Part shown: positions 19,156 through 28,387 of the stretch, piece after piece
Position numbering within the stretch: position 1 is the stretch's first letter
How the letters are laid out: the number at the start of each line of letters is the position of its first letter
Source of the DNA: Pedosphaera sp.
GTDB taxonomy: Bacteria; Verrucomicrobiota; Verrucomicrobiia; Limisphaerales; AAA164-E04
Assembly (NCBI GenBank): GCA_002690655.1
Contig: NZFL01000028.1
Location: forward strand, 89,517 to 153,516
Direction of reading: 5' to 3'
DNA: 64,000 nt
Translations under genes and position numbers: made by a program
Notes under the pieces: generated by a model
Database searches by the model: none
Seen by the model: the letters and a program-made list of their open reading frames with translations, nothing else
Told to the model about the DNA's origin: nothing

Positions 19156-22100
19156 CTAGAGAGTGGTCAGGTATTTGATCAACTCGATCCTTTGCCGTCC
19201 ATTCAAACCATCCATCAACCCCTCGGGCATCATGGAATGCACAGCAAGCTGGCGACGGTTGATCATGGATTTGGCAACGGTCAGGGTATCGGTGAGCGTC
19301 TTTATCACGACGGAGGTATTGGTTTCACTGATCAGCAAACCGGTAATCATTTCCCCGTCGATCTGCTCTATTTCCGTGACTTGATAATTCTGCCCAATGA
19401 CAGCGTTGGGATCGATCATGCTTTCAATGAAATACCTGCTTCCGCTGGAACCGGCCGCTGTTAAATCCGGCCCAATCGCCACGCCTGTTCCAGCGACTTG
19501 ATGGCAGCTGCTGCAGAGTAGCTGAAAATGCTTTTTCCCTTCATCCGCACTGTAGGCCCACAATGGAGCTTCTCGATAGGTCGCATCCAATGATTCAATG
19601 AGCTGCGCTTTTTCTTCCGATGCCACACCGGCTTGCCCCCAAATCCTGGTGATCCTTTCACTGACTGCATTCGAGTTCAGTTTCTGCAATTGACGCAGGT
19701 AATAGGCTGTCAGGAGATCACGTTCAAGCTTCCCTGCGATCACTGCATCCAGGAGAGGCACGGCCAGCGAAGATCGGGTGGTCATCGTATTCAATGCGGC
19801 GACCTTATCCTTTCCTTCAAACCGATCCAGTCGTGCAAGGAGCGCATCTGCACTCTCTGGATGATCGAAGCGTGCCAGCAAATTAATCGCGCTGGATTGG
19901 AAAGCAGGTTCATCCAGTAGTCCAATGCCAATCGAAATCAGGGCTTCATCCCCTGCCAGATTGAGAATCTCCAGAGCATGGCGACGCGCGTTTTCGGATT
20001 TCGTGGTATCGGCAAGTAATAAACGCATTTTTGGCAACACTTTCCGGTCACCAAAAATCGCTGCCAGTTTTTCAGCAGGCAATCGAATTGAATCATCAGA
20101 ATTTTCATACAGCCGGTTCGAAATAAAATCCCACTGGCGCGGCATGGGAACACGTCGCTCATATCGCAAGGCAAGATAGATAGCATTCAACAAACCCCCT
20201 CGATCGGAGGCAGCTGTTTTTTGAAGATAAGTGATGGATTCCTCCAATCCCTTACCCTTTAATTTGGCGGCATACCATACGATCAAAGGTTCGAGAACCG
20301 GCATGATGGGTTGTTCTGACTCAATGAGCTGGAACGCACGTTCCAGATTGGCGGGCATCTTTTGAGCGAGAGCAAACCAAATCATGGACGGTAAATTACG
20401 ATCTGCTGCGTCTTCGGTATGCCTGGCCAAAGCTTCGATGATTTTCCAGCCATTCTCTTCTGAAAGTTTGATTGATGCGGCAGCAAGCCTCAACCTTACA
20501 AACGCCGACGGATCATCAAGAGCCATCAAGACTAGCTGACTCGCCGCGATGGGAACGACTTGTTCCTGACTACTCATGAACTCGATTGCGTTGGCGCGCA
20601 CGTATTCCGATTCATCCCTGAGATAGGTAAGCCAATCGTTACCTTGAACCGCCCCAATGACGCAGAGCGACCAGAGGGCACGCAATCGCCGGTTCTCATT
20701 GGCATGCTCCACGGACATGTTACGGAGCACTTCTAATGCATCCGATGAAATTTCGCCTTTAACAGAGCGCTCCTGCAGGAGCCGTCGAGCAGTGCGAGCG
20801 AACCAGGCATTTTGATGTAATTGCAGCCAGGCTAATTCACGATCCGACTTGCGCGACAAATTCACAAGTATCGGTTCATAGGTCGCTTCGTATTGAATGC
20901 GATACATACGCCCGGTTCCTCTCTCCCATTGTTCGGTATTTGGATTATGACAATGCTGAGTGTCATACCAGTCATTGATATAGACAGCACCGTCCGGCCC
21001 GTATTTCAGATCGATTGCGATATAGCGAGGATCTGCAACCATCAACATATCCTTTCCGGCATGCACTGTATTGTAACCGGATCCATCGCGCTCATTCACC
21101 TGAACGTTCAACTGATGCCCATGCAGATTATGCGTGTAGAGTTGATTTCGATAAGCAGCAGGCCAATTATTGCCCTGGTAAAGCATGGTTCCGATATGCG
21201 AGTGGCCGCCATAGATACGCCGACTTCCCGGAGCCCCTGCCCCCCCTTCCCCATGACCATACCTGGCAGAGGCCAGCAGGTAGGTTCGCAAATAGTCATG
21301 ACCCGACGGCGGATTCGGCTCAATATAATCCGGATAATTGGTATTGGACTGGTTCCAATAATATCCTCCGCGAATGACATGAGTCGTCGATCCCTTGCCC
21401 CAATAGCTGCGACAGTGCGTCATGAACCATTGACCATGCCGATCGTAATCAAGTCCCCACTGGTTACTCCCCCCATGCGCATAAACTTCAAATGTATGCC
21501 TAATGGGGTGATATCGCCAAACACCTGCACGCATTTCAGTGCGCTGCGCATCATTGGAGTCAGGTTTACCGATTCTGGAATAGTTGAACACTCCCTGGTT
21601 GCCGTAAAGCCAGCCATCAGGTCCCCACAAAAAGCTATTCAGGGTCTCGTGCGTGTCCTGGTAGCCAAAGCCATCCAGCAGCACCTGAGGAGGCCCATCA
21701 GGCTGATCGTCCTGATTTTCATCCGGAATGAACAACAACTGAGGCGCTGCGCCCAGCCAGACTCCACCGAAACCCACTTCGATCCCACTGACAAGATTCA
21801 AACCCTCTGCAAAAATTTTACGATCCTCGAAAGAGCCATCCCCATCAAAATCTTCAAAAATTAAAATACGATCCTTGCCCTGTCCCTCTGGTTGCTTTTC
21901 AGGATAACTGAAGGCTTCGACTACCCATATTCGACCCAATTCATCAAAAGTGAAGGCGATAGGCTGCAGGACGTCCGGCTCGCTCGCGATCTGATCTGCC
22001 CTAAACCCCTCTGGAAGAAACATCTGTTGAAGCGTAGGGTGATCCGATTGAATTGGATTAGGTTGCAAATGCTTCAGTATCTCGACATCATCCAAACGTG

Positions 22101-22188
22101 CCGGACGCGTTACGGCACCCGAAACAACCCACTGTCCGTGATAGAAAGGGATGAAAAACACACCCAATAAGCACTTCCAAATTCTCAT
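19156..22188 (-). CDS. PVC-type haem-binding membrane-bound dehydrogenase with HEAT-like repeats
   Basis: This 1010-residue exported protein has the plan of the dehydrogenase family that is abundant in Planctomycetota and Verrucomicrobiota. After a signal peptide (hydrophobic LLGVFFIPFYHG) comes a six-bladed propeller at about residues 55-430, with motifs FLPEGFRADQIA, TFDELGRIWVVEAFSYP and WGPDGWLYGNQGVFN. Residues about 440-850 form HEAT-like helical repeats. The C-terminal domain has one c-type haem motif, CSSCH, followed by GVAIGPDLTAAG. It probably oxidises a sugar-like compound in the periplasm and passes electrons to a cytochrome chain; neither is proven. The gene stands alone, convergent with the ABC-F gene. 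A broken relative is found at 35769-36542. Confidence 0.9.
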   Translation of the reverse strand: MRIWKCLLGVFFIPFYHGQWVVSGAVTRPARLDDVEILKHLQPNPIQSDHPTLQQMFLPEGFRADQIASEPDVLQPIAFTFDELGRIWVVEAFSYPEKQPEGQGKDRILIFEDFDGDGSFEDRKIFAEGLNLVSGIEVGFGGVWLGAAPQLLFIPDENQDDQPDGPPQVLLDGFGYQDTHETLNSFLWGPDGWLYGNQGVFNYSRIGKPDSNDAQRTEMRAGVWRYHPIRHTFEVYAHGGSNQWGLDYDRHGQWFMTHCRSYWGKGSTTHVIRGGYYWNQSNTNYPDYIEPNPPSGHDYLRTYLLASARYGHGEGGAGAPGSRRIYGGHSHIGTMLYQGNNWPAAYRNQLYTHNLHGHQLNVQVNERDGSGYNTVHAGKDMLMVADPRYIAIDLKYGPDGAVYINDWYDTQHCHNPNTEQWERGTGRMYRIQYEATYEPILVNLSRKSDRELAWLQLHQNAWFARTARRLLQERSVKGEISSDALEVLRNMSVEHANENRRLRALWSLCVIGAVQGNDWLTYLRDESEYVRANAIEFMSSQEQVVPIAASQLVLMALDDPSAFVRLRLAAASIKLSEENGWKIIEALARHTEDAADRNLPSMIWFALAQKMPANLERAFQLIESEQPIMPVLEPLIVWYAAKLKGKGLEESITYLQKTAASDRGGLLNAIYLALRYERRVPMPRQWDFISNRLYENSDDSIRLPAEKLAAIFGDRKVLPKMRLLLADTTKSENARRHALEILNLAGDEALISIGIGLLDEPAFQSSAINLLARFDHPESADALLARLDRFEGKDKVAALNTMTTRSSLAVPLLDAVIAGKLERDLLTAYYLRQLQKLNSNAVSERITRIWGQAGVASEEKAQLIESLDATYREAPLWAYSADEGKKHFQLLCSSCHQVAGTGVAIGPDLTAAGSSGSRYFIESMIDPNAVIGQNYQVTEIEQIDGEMITGLLISETNTSVVIKTLTDTLTVAKSMINRRQLAVHSMMPEGLMDGLNGRQRIELIKYLTTL

Positions 22189-22364
22189 GAACCATTACTA
22201 GAACAACCCGCACCGCTTGTCAAAAGATCGGCGTCTGGTCTGCTCATGCACAAACAACTTCTCAAGCCCTGGTAGAAATTGCTGGGTGATCGTTTAATGT
22301 AGAGGATTCACAGATCCAATGTATTGTATTGCAACGCATATGAAATTGGTTCACGTCATCAAAA

Positions 22365-22685
22365 ATGGAAAATACGGAACCACAAGGCCAAGATACGGGG
22401 CAGAACAACAAGTCAAAAATGAAAAACAAGTTGTCACTGATTTGGGTTTCCAATCTTTTCATCGGAATCATCATCGGTCTTTCTGCTGGGATTCTGGGCT
22501 TTATTGCACTGAGTAGCATCCTTTCTTTTTTTTCAGTACCCAAACCTGCAATCGTATATCGAGATGCGAAGGAATGGAGTCTGATGGGATATTTACTGGC
22601 ATTTTATCCGATTGCTTGCATGGCAATGGGAGCAACCGCAGGAGGGTATTTCTTTGGGAAGCCAAAAGGAAAGAAGCCGGACTAA
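22365..22685 (+). CDS. Small membrane protein of unknown function
   Basis: This 106-residue protein has a polar N-terminus rich in Asn, Gln and Lys, a strongly hydrophobic segment at about residues 29-57 (FIGIIIGLSAGILGFIAL), a short charged loop with VYRDAKEW, and a second segment at about 72-95 ending in glycines. The tail KPKGKKPD is basic. Two membrane helices with both ends in the cytoplasm are likely. No family is recognised. Composition and helix pattern are protein-like, and nothing else explains the region, but no strong ribosome-binding site is seen. Confidence 0.6.
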   Translation: MENTEPQGQDTGQNNKSKMKNKLSLIWVSNLFIGIIIGLSAGILGFIALSSILSFFSVPKPAIVYRDAKEWSLMGYLLAFYPIACMAMGATAGGYFFGKPKGKKPD

Positions 22686-22943
22686 TCATGAATTGATTGA
22701 ACCAACAAAGATGACTGGAAATCACCTCTTGTTAGGTTTTGCCTGTCGAGCGTGGAGTCAATCAGGCTTGCCCCGTATGGCGACAGCATGTGCTGGGCAT
22801 TGAAGCGATGAATATTACTTGTGAAAACTCAGTAAAAATTGTGGTTGAACAATATTTGGATATTAATGTGGTTCCAGATAGTCCAGTTCTACCCTCATTC
22901 GAAGGTATTCAGGGCATCAGCCGCACCATTTAATGCAATCATC

Positions 22944-23729
22944 ATGAAAGAGAAGGCAAGGGCAAACTGTGTATCGAACTTAAAACTTGTTGTTGCTAAA
23001 AACTACGAGAATGGAAGCCGGGAAGCCGGGGATTACATGGCTAAGAAAGTAAGGATGCAATCTGAACTTATCTTATGCGCTGCCACCGGAAACAGTCCAA
23101 CTGGGGCTTACAAGGTGTTTGTCAGCGAGATCCTTTCGAGGAACAATCCTCCTGAAAAAATCCACCTTTTGAAACTGGATGAGTGGGGTGGTCTTGATAT
23201 GGATGATCCAGCAACGTGCGAAGATTATCTCCAGCAAAAACTAGTTCGACCGCTTCAGATACCCGCAACGCGATACGTATCTTTTCAAAGCAATTCGAGA
23301 GTTCCAGTAGCGGAATGCCAACGTGTTCAAGACTGGCTGGCGATCCATGGCCCGATTGATCTCTGTGTTCTTGGTCTGGGATTGAACGGTCATTTGGGGT
23401 TCAATGAACCGGCTGATGAATTAATCGCTGCGCCACACGTCGCCAAACTGACAGATCAATCACTGACTCATTCAATGTTGTCAACAACAAGAAAATGTCC
23501 CGATCATGGTCTGACGCTCGGGATGCGTGATATTTTGGCTTCCAGATCAATCCTGTTGCTTGTGTTCGGTGCGAGCAAGGCCAAACAACTCAAACGGCTC
23601 GTCACAGGTGGGATATCCTCCCTGTTTCCTGCTTCTTTTCTTTCCCTTCACAACGATGTACACTGCATTTGTGACGAAGCCGCTGCCGCTTTATTGCCTC
23701 AAGGTGTTTTCCAGAGGAACAAGGGATAA
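22944..23729 (+). CDS. NagB-like glucosamine/galactosamine-6-phosphate deaminase
   Basis: This 262-residue protein belongs to the NagB/AgaI isomerase-deaminase family, which converts an amino-sugar 6-phosphate to the keto-sugar phosphate with release of ammonia. The active-site motifs are clear: ATGNSPTGAY, HLLKLDEWGGL with the catalytic aspartate, and GLGLNGHLGFNEP with the Asp/His/Glu equivalents (here Asn, His and Glu). The DEWGGL/DDPATCEDY pattern resembles the galactosamine-type enzymes more than classical NagB, so the sugar is uncertain. The frame extends upstream to 22839 but that part is not conserved-looking, and MKEKARANC at 22944 is preferred. It precedes two Gfo/Idh/MocA genes by about 250 bases. 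Confidence 0.85.
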   Translation: MKEKARANCVSNLKLVVAKNYENGSREAGDYMAKKVRMQSELILCAATGNSPTGAYKVFVSEILSRNNPPEKIHLLKLDEWGGLDMDDPATCEDYLQQKLVRPLQIPATRYVSFQSNSRVPVAECQRVQDWLAIHGPIDLCVLGLGLNGHLGFNEPADELIAAPHVAKLTDQSLTHSMLSTTRKCPDHGLTLGMRDILASRSILLLVFGASKAKQLKRLVTGGISSLFPASFLSLHNDVHCICDEAAAALLPQGVFQRNKG

Positions 23730-23983
23730 GGATATTCTGGAGCCTCAGGAGAAATGTTGCGAAATTCTGATCGCGCAACATTCAGGGATTTCTAATATCC
23801 AGATCGTGGGAATGCGTATCGGTTCGCAAGGTTTCCCATTCAAGCACGAGTTGAATACTGCAATTTAACAAAGAGCAGACAGGCTTTCAATACTCTGATA
23901 TTGAATCCAAGCTAAGGCACCTTGAAAACCGAAATCAATTGCCAAGGACAAGCTCTTTTGATTAATTGAAATGATTCCTTGCC

Positions 23984-25330
23984 ATGAACTCTACCAATAA
24001 GAAAACACGCCGTAAATTCCTTCATGATACAGCCTTGCTCACTGCCGGGATCACCAGTAGTGGAATAGCCACAGGATGCACCAGCATCGTGCGCTCGGAT
24101 CCAAACCGAAAGTTAAACCTCGGCATTATTGGGCCGGGAGGACGTGGCACTTCGAACATGGGAGGACTTGGTTCCGAAAATTTCATTGCTTTTGCCGATG
24201 TGGATGATCGTCGGGCACAACCCGTTTACGCAAAGTATCCTGACGTTCCACGTTACCGTGATTTCCGTGAAATGCTGGATAAGGAAAGATCGCTGGACGC
24301 TGTCGTCGTGAGCACACCCGACCACACTCACGCGGTTGCCTCAATACAAGCCATGCAGCGCGGGCTTCATGTTTACTGCGAAAAACCTCTTGCGCATTCG
24401 ATCTATGAATTGCGACGTATGAAGGAAGAAGCGCGCAAAGCCGGCGTAGTCACACAAATGGGTGTACAAGGTCACGCCATGGAGGGAACGCGGCGCGCAA
24501 TCGACACCATTCATTCTGGCGCGATCGGGGAAGTAAGAGAATTGCATGTGTGGACAGATCGTCCAAACGGCTGGTGGCCGCAAGGAGAAAAGCGTCCTTC
24601 TAGCACACACGCGATTCCCGATACGTTGGATTGGGACCTGTGGCTGGGGCCGGCCCCGTTTCGACCTTACCACCCGACTTATGTTCCGTTCAAGTGGCGA
24701 GGTAGGTGGGACTTCGGCACGGGAGCCATCGGAGACATGGGTGTGCATAATCTAGACACCGCTTTCTGGGCGTTGGAGTTAGGCATACCAGATCAAGCCA
24801 AGGTAATCGATGCCGATCAAGGGACCGCCGATTGCCCCCCGCTATGGAGTATCATCCAAATGAACTACCCTGCACGAGTAAATCGTCCAGCTGTCAAACT
24901 TACATTTTATGATGGTAAGAAACTGCCTCCGGCGGATTTATTCTACGGCGAGGAAATCCCATCGAATGGTTCTTTGATCATTGGCAGCAAGGGCACGTTG
25001 TTAACGCGCACATGGCATGGAGGGGAGAACGAAGACGACATGTTCCTGTTGTTGCCTAAAAAGACATTCATTGATTACCAAACAATTTCACCGTCCGTTC
25101 CCCGCGTCAAAGATCATCATTTCGAATGGATTCAAGCATGCAAGGGACTCACGAAGACCGAAGCTAATTTCGACTACGCTGCCACCCTCACCGAGGGTTT
25201 ACTCGTGGGACAACTGGCGTTGCGTACGGGCCAATCCATTGCATGGGATCCGCAACGAATGAAAGCAATCAATTGTCCGGAGGCGGAATCGCTCATCAAG
25301 CCAAGGTTTCGAAGAGGTTGGGAGATTTGA
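23984..25330 (+). CDS. Exported Gfo/Idh/MocA family oxidoreductase
   Basis: This 448-residue protein has a Tat-type signal, KKTRRKFLHDTALLTAGI, followed by GIATGC, a possible but imperfect lipobox. The Rossmann domain begins with LNLGIIGPGGRG, and the catalytic lysine lies in VYCEKPLAHS. Members of the family are NAD(P)-dependent dehydrogenases or related enzymes acting on sugars and cyclitols; exported members in PVC bacteria often use a tightly bound cofactor. The C-terminal domain (GDMGVHNLDTAFWAL) is complete. The stop codon is immediately followed by the start of the next gene, so the two are almost certainly translated from one message. Confidence 0.9.
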   Translation: MNSTNKKTRRKFLHDTALLTAGITSSGIATGCTSIVRSDPNRKLNLGIIGPGGRGTSNMGGLGSENFIAFADVDDRRAQPVYAKYPDVPRYRDFREMLDKERSLDAVVVSTPDHTHAVASIQAMQRGLHVYCEKPLAHSIYELRRMKEEARKAGVVTQMGVQGHAMEGTRRAIDTIHSGAIGEVRELHVWTDRPNGWWPQGEKRPSSTHAIPDTLDWDLWLGPAPFRPYHPTYVPFKWRGRWDFGTGAIGDMGVHNLDTAFWALELGIPDQAKVIDADQGTADCPPLWSIIQMNYPARVNRPAVKLTFYDGKKLPPADLFYGEEIPSNGSLIIGSKGTLLTRTWHGGENEDDMFLLLPKKTFIDYQTISPSVPRVKDHHFEWIQACKGLTKTEANFDYAATLTEGLLVGQLALRTGQSIAWDPQRMKAINCPEAESLIKPRFRRGWEI

Positions 25331-26419
25331 ATGATGAAAGAAACAGTTAAAGTTGGAATCATTGGGTCACAATTCATATCGACTATTCATGCGGAGTCCC
25401 TGATGCGCTGTCAGTCGGCTGAAATGCTGGCTGTCGCGTCACCTTCAGTTGGGAATGCGAAATCATTTGCAGCGAAACATGATATTCCTCATCACTTTAT
25501 TGACTACCGTGAACTGCTTGCGATGGCAGAGATTGATATGGTGGTGATCGGGATTCCTAACCATGTACACTGCGAGGCCGTTGTTGCTGCAGCAGAAGCA
25601 GGCAAACACATAGTCATCGAAAAACCGCTTTGTTTGAACATGGAAGAGGCAGATCTGATGGTCGAGGCAGCAAAGAAAGCAAATGTGAAGTTAATGTATG
25701 CCGAAGAGCTGTGCTTCGCACCGAAGTATGTTCGACTAAAACAACTGCTGGACTCCGGGGCCCTTGGTAAACCGACTTTAATCAAGCAGTCAGAGAAACA
25801 TGATGGTCCGCATGCCCCACATTTCTGGGACGTAGAGCAAAGTGGCGGTGGCGTGGTGATGGATATGGGTTGTCACGCCATTGAGTTCTTTCGCTGGATG
25901 CTTGGGCGCCCGCCTGTAAAATCAGTTTTCGCACAAATGAGCACTCAAGTTCACACGGATAAGACCGTCGGTGAAGACAACGCATTGCTCATCTTAGAAT
26001 TCGAGGACGGAACAATTGGACTTGCTGAAGAGAGTTGGACGAAACTTGGGGGTATGGACGATCGCGCCGAGGTTCATGGTTCCGAGGGCGTCGCCTATGC
26101 GGATTTGTTGCACGGCAACTCAATCGAAACCTACAGTCAGGGTGGATACGACTATGCAGTTGAGAAAGCTGGCACAACGAAGGGCTGGTCGTTCACGATC
26201 TATGAAGAAGCATATAACTACGGATTCCATCAGGAAATGGCACATTTTGTTGATTGCGTGCAGAATGACAAGCAACCGATCGTTACTGGCGAAGATGCTC
26301 GGGAGGTCATGAAAATTATTTTTGCGGCTTACGAATCAGCTCGAACAGGCAGGAAGGTGTCATTGCCTTTTGAAACGGACGCGAAAAAACCGATCGATCT
26401 TTGGAAACCAAATCGTTGA
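25331..26419 (+). CDS. Gfo/Idh/MocA family oxidoreductase (cytoplasmic)
   Basis: This 362-residue protein has the family plan without an export signal. The N-terminal Rossmann motif is VGIIGSQFIS, an unusual variant of GxGxxG. The catalytic lysine sits in IEKPLCLNMEEA and the second-domain motif is DMGCHAIEFFRWML. It is a plausible sugar or inositol dehydrogenase. The start ATG follows the previous stop with no gap and a second ATG is next in line (start 25331 or 25334). GGGAG-like bases eight to ten bases upstream serve as ribosome-binding site. Pairing with an exported member and a NagB-like gene suggests amino-sugar or modified-sugar use, which is inference. Confidence 0.9.
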   Translation: MMKETVKVGIIGSQFISTIHAESLMRCQSAEMLAVASPSVGNAKSFAAKHDIPHHFIDYRELLAMAEIDMVVIGIPNHVHCEAVVAAAEAGKHIVIEKPLCLNMEEADLMVEAAKKANVKLMYAEELCFAPKYVRLKQLLDSGALGKPTLIKQSEKHDGPHAPHFWDVEQSGGGVVMDMGCHAIEFFRWMLGRPPVKSVFAQMSTQVHTDKTVGEDNALLILEFEDGTIGLAEESWTKLGGMDDRAEVHGSEGVAYADLLHGNSIETYSQGGYDYAVEKAGTTKGWSFTIYEEAYNYGFHQEMAHFVDCVQNDKQPIVTGEDAREVMKIIFAAYESARTGRKVSLPFETDAKKPIDLWKPNR

Positions 26420-26527
26420 GTAAGGTAGTGCAGTAAGGCGGATGTGAGAGCAGTAAGCCTTTGATTACGACATTTCCAATTAGTATCCAGGACAAGGAAA
26501 ACCTCCGAATTGCTCTTGATATGCTGT

Positions 26528-27460
26528 CTATTTACTTCGCCTGATAAAATTGATCACACTGGTTATCATCTGAGCCGATGAGTGTTCAAGGTGTGCGGCA
26601 TGTCCGCTGTCCGGAATGATAACCCATGATCTATCTGGATTGTCGATTTCCCCAAAAAAGAGTGCAAGACTTTCAATTGGCGCTACGGGATCGTGAACAC
26701 CATTTATCAGAAGCGTTGGAACCGTAATTTTTTGAGGTTCAAGCTGGGTCCATTCGCTTAGCTTGTTCCAATCCACCAGTATTGGATCAAGATTCAGAGT
26801 AGATGATACATATGCATCTATGACCTTTTGTTCGGTGGAATTTTCCATGAAATCAGATGACGCCCATTCAACTGAGTTAGGTTCCTGGATGGGTTCCTCT
26901 GCAGTGCTTTTCACACCGCCCTCAATTTTGTTATATCGATTGGCATAGGTGTGTTCAATAGGGTGTCCATAAAGGATAAGTTCCCTGACAAGCTCTGGCC
27001 TCTTTTGGACAACAAAATGCGAAACTAATGACCCATAAGAATAACCGAATAGAGTTGGTTTAATCGTGTGTGAATGCCGTTGAATCACCCATTCAAGCAG
27101 CCCAACAACATCACTGAATGCTTTTTCAGGATTGATCCATCCAGAGGCATCTCTTGAAGTATTCCCAAAACCTCTCATGTCCATGGCGTATACTTGAAAA
27201 CCTTTTTGGAGGAATGCATCCATCACTGAAACATTTCCCGACTCAACTTGAAGATCAAAGTTAGGCAAAGCACTAATGGTTTTGCCATGAATAAGAACAA
27301 TGACTTCCTTAGCTAAATCATGTTTTTTTTCGTAAACAGCAAATGTGTGATTATTAATTTTTATCCTATGTTCAATCATTGGGTTATGAGTCAAGGGTGT
27401 TTCACCACTAATTAGGCTAGTGCGCAGAAAAATAAAAATACTTATTATGATGAGTCTCAT
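26528..27460 (-). CDS. Secreted alpha/beta hydrolase
   Basis: This 310-residue protein is an alpha/beta-fold hydrolase. Residues 1-18 (MRLIIISIFIFLRTSLIS) act as a signal peptide. The oxyanion region is VLIHGKT, the nucleophile serine is in GYSYGS, the acid in NGVHDPVAP and the histidine in DSGHAAHLEH. Length and motif order match esterases and lipolytic enzymes of the broad COG0596/COG2267 type. The substrate is unknown. Codons in this gene are somewhat more A+T-rich than in the neighbours, which may hint at acquisition, but that was judged by eye only. Confidence 0.85.
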   Translation of the reverse strand: MRLIIISIFIFLRTSLISGETPLTHNPMIEHRIKINNHTFAVYEKKHDLAKEVIVLIHGKTISALPNFDLQVESGNVSVMDAFLQKGFQVYAMDMRGFGNTSRDASGWINPEKAFSDVVGLLEWVIQRHSHTIKPTLFGYSYGSLVSHFVVQKRPELVRELILYGHPIEHTYANRYNKIEGGVKSTAEEPIQEPNSVEWASSDFMENSTEQKVIDAYVSSTLNLDPILVDWNKLSEWTQLEPQKITVPTLLINGVHDPVAPIESLALFFGEIDNPDRSWVIIPDSGHAAHLEHSSAQMITSVINFIRRSK

Positions 27461-27870
27461 TTTAATTTTACTTGATAAACCCTGTAAAAGGTGGATCTAA
27501 AAACTGACTACCCTCCGATACTATGTTTTGCTTATTGTTCGGGCAAGTGGTTAGAATTACCTTGTCCCCACCAACAATGAGGTTGCCATATGTTTTTTTT
27601 AACCAATGGCACCTCACTACCAATGCGAAGCGGTTTTTAAAATTCAATCCTATGAAAAGTGGGTGTAAAAATTGATATTAGCCTGAGAGTTGCCTCAGCT
27701 TGCGGGGGATTGCCAGAACAACACCCTGGACAAATGGTCAAATAATGCACATTTAAGAGTTTGTTTGAGATTTAGAAAAACCATTCAACAGTGAGATCAT
27801 ATTCTTCCTGACACGATCGAGAGAGAAATATCTCTCGAGAAAAGAAGTTGAACTTGGAAGAAATATTAGC
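27461..27870. other. A+T-rich intergenic stretch
   Basis: These 410 bases lie between the ArfB-like gene and the alpha/beta hydrolase, both on the minus strand. The only structure noticed is a 7-base inverted repeat, cgagaga/tctctcg, at 27818-27837 without a T-run on either side. No gene is recognised; a promoter for the hydrolase should be here. Confidence 0.45.
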
Positions 27871-28254
27871 TCAATCACCCGGGGAAAAGCGTGTTCGGCG
27901 CCTTGCCTTTGTCTCAGATCGCCTGCGCTTTGATTCCAGAATGCGGCGTTTAGCCTTGGGTGGGCGAATCCCCTTTTGTCGCCGCTTTTTCTCCCTTTCC
28001 TGTTTTTCGGAATCACGCCGTTCTTTTTTTCGTTGAAGAATCATTTCAGCAAGCAATGCTCGTGCTCGCTGACGATTACCAGATTGACTGCGTCCTTGCT
28101 GAACCGAGACTTGTAAGCCTGTGGGAAGATGCCTCAGGGTGACACGAGTGGAAACTTTGTTCACGTGCTGCCCTCCAGGTCCGGCAGATCGACTGAAGAT
28201 CTCCTCCAGTTCGGACTCATCAAGGACGTTTTTGAATGGACGACTCGTGCTCAT
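27871..28254 (-). CDS. ArfB-like ribosome-rescue peptidyl-tRNA hydrolase
   Basis: This 127-residue protein carries the RF1-type GGQ motif (SAGPGGQHVNKVSTRV) that hydrolyses peptidyl-tRNA on stalled ribosomes. The size, the short N-terminus before GGQ and the long basic tail (RRILESKRRRSETKARRRTR) match ArfB/YaeJ and related rescue factors, whose tail enters the empty mRNA channel. The frame is open upstream to 28329, but MSTSRPFKN at 28254 is the more natural start and matches the family. It lies downstream of the GreA-fusion gene on the same strand with an intrinsic terminator between the two. Confidence 0.88.
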   Translation of the reverse strand: MSTSRPFKNVLDESELEEIFSRSAGPGGQHVNKVSTRVTLRHLPTGLQVSVQQGRSQSGNRQRARALLAEMILQRKKERRDSEKQEREKKRRQKGIRPPKAKRRILESKRRRSETKARRRTRFSPGD

Positions 28255-28327
28255 TTCCGTTCGAAATTGACAACTACTTACCAAGAAATCAACTTCATTT
28301 GCATAACGACATGAACATGGTGAGGAC

Positions 28328-28363
28328 AAAAAATAAACCCGTCGGAACCATTCCGACGGGTTT
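28328..28363 (-). terminator. Intrinsic terminator of the GreA-fusion gene
   Basis: A perfect 13-base stem (28335-28347 paired with 28351-28363, core acccgtcggaa) with a three-base loop is followed, on the minus strand, by a run of T residues (28328-28333). It begins 25 bases after the stop of the GreA-fusion gene, in the right orientation to end its transcript. Confidence 0.9.
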
Positions 28364-28387
28364 GAGATTTAAACGAAAGAGTCGAAT

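Noticed and set aside
20893..21864. Plus-strand open frame of 323 codons
   Set aside because: It is the shadow of the 1010-residue dehydrogenase on the other strand; its translation has repeated hydrophobic and His-rich low-complexity character and no domain.
27818..27837. Inverted repeat cgagaga/tctctcg between the ArfB-like and hydrolase genes
   Set aside because: Only seven base pairs and no T-run on either side, so it cannot be called a terminator; it may be chance.
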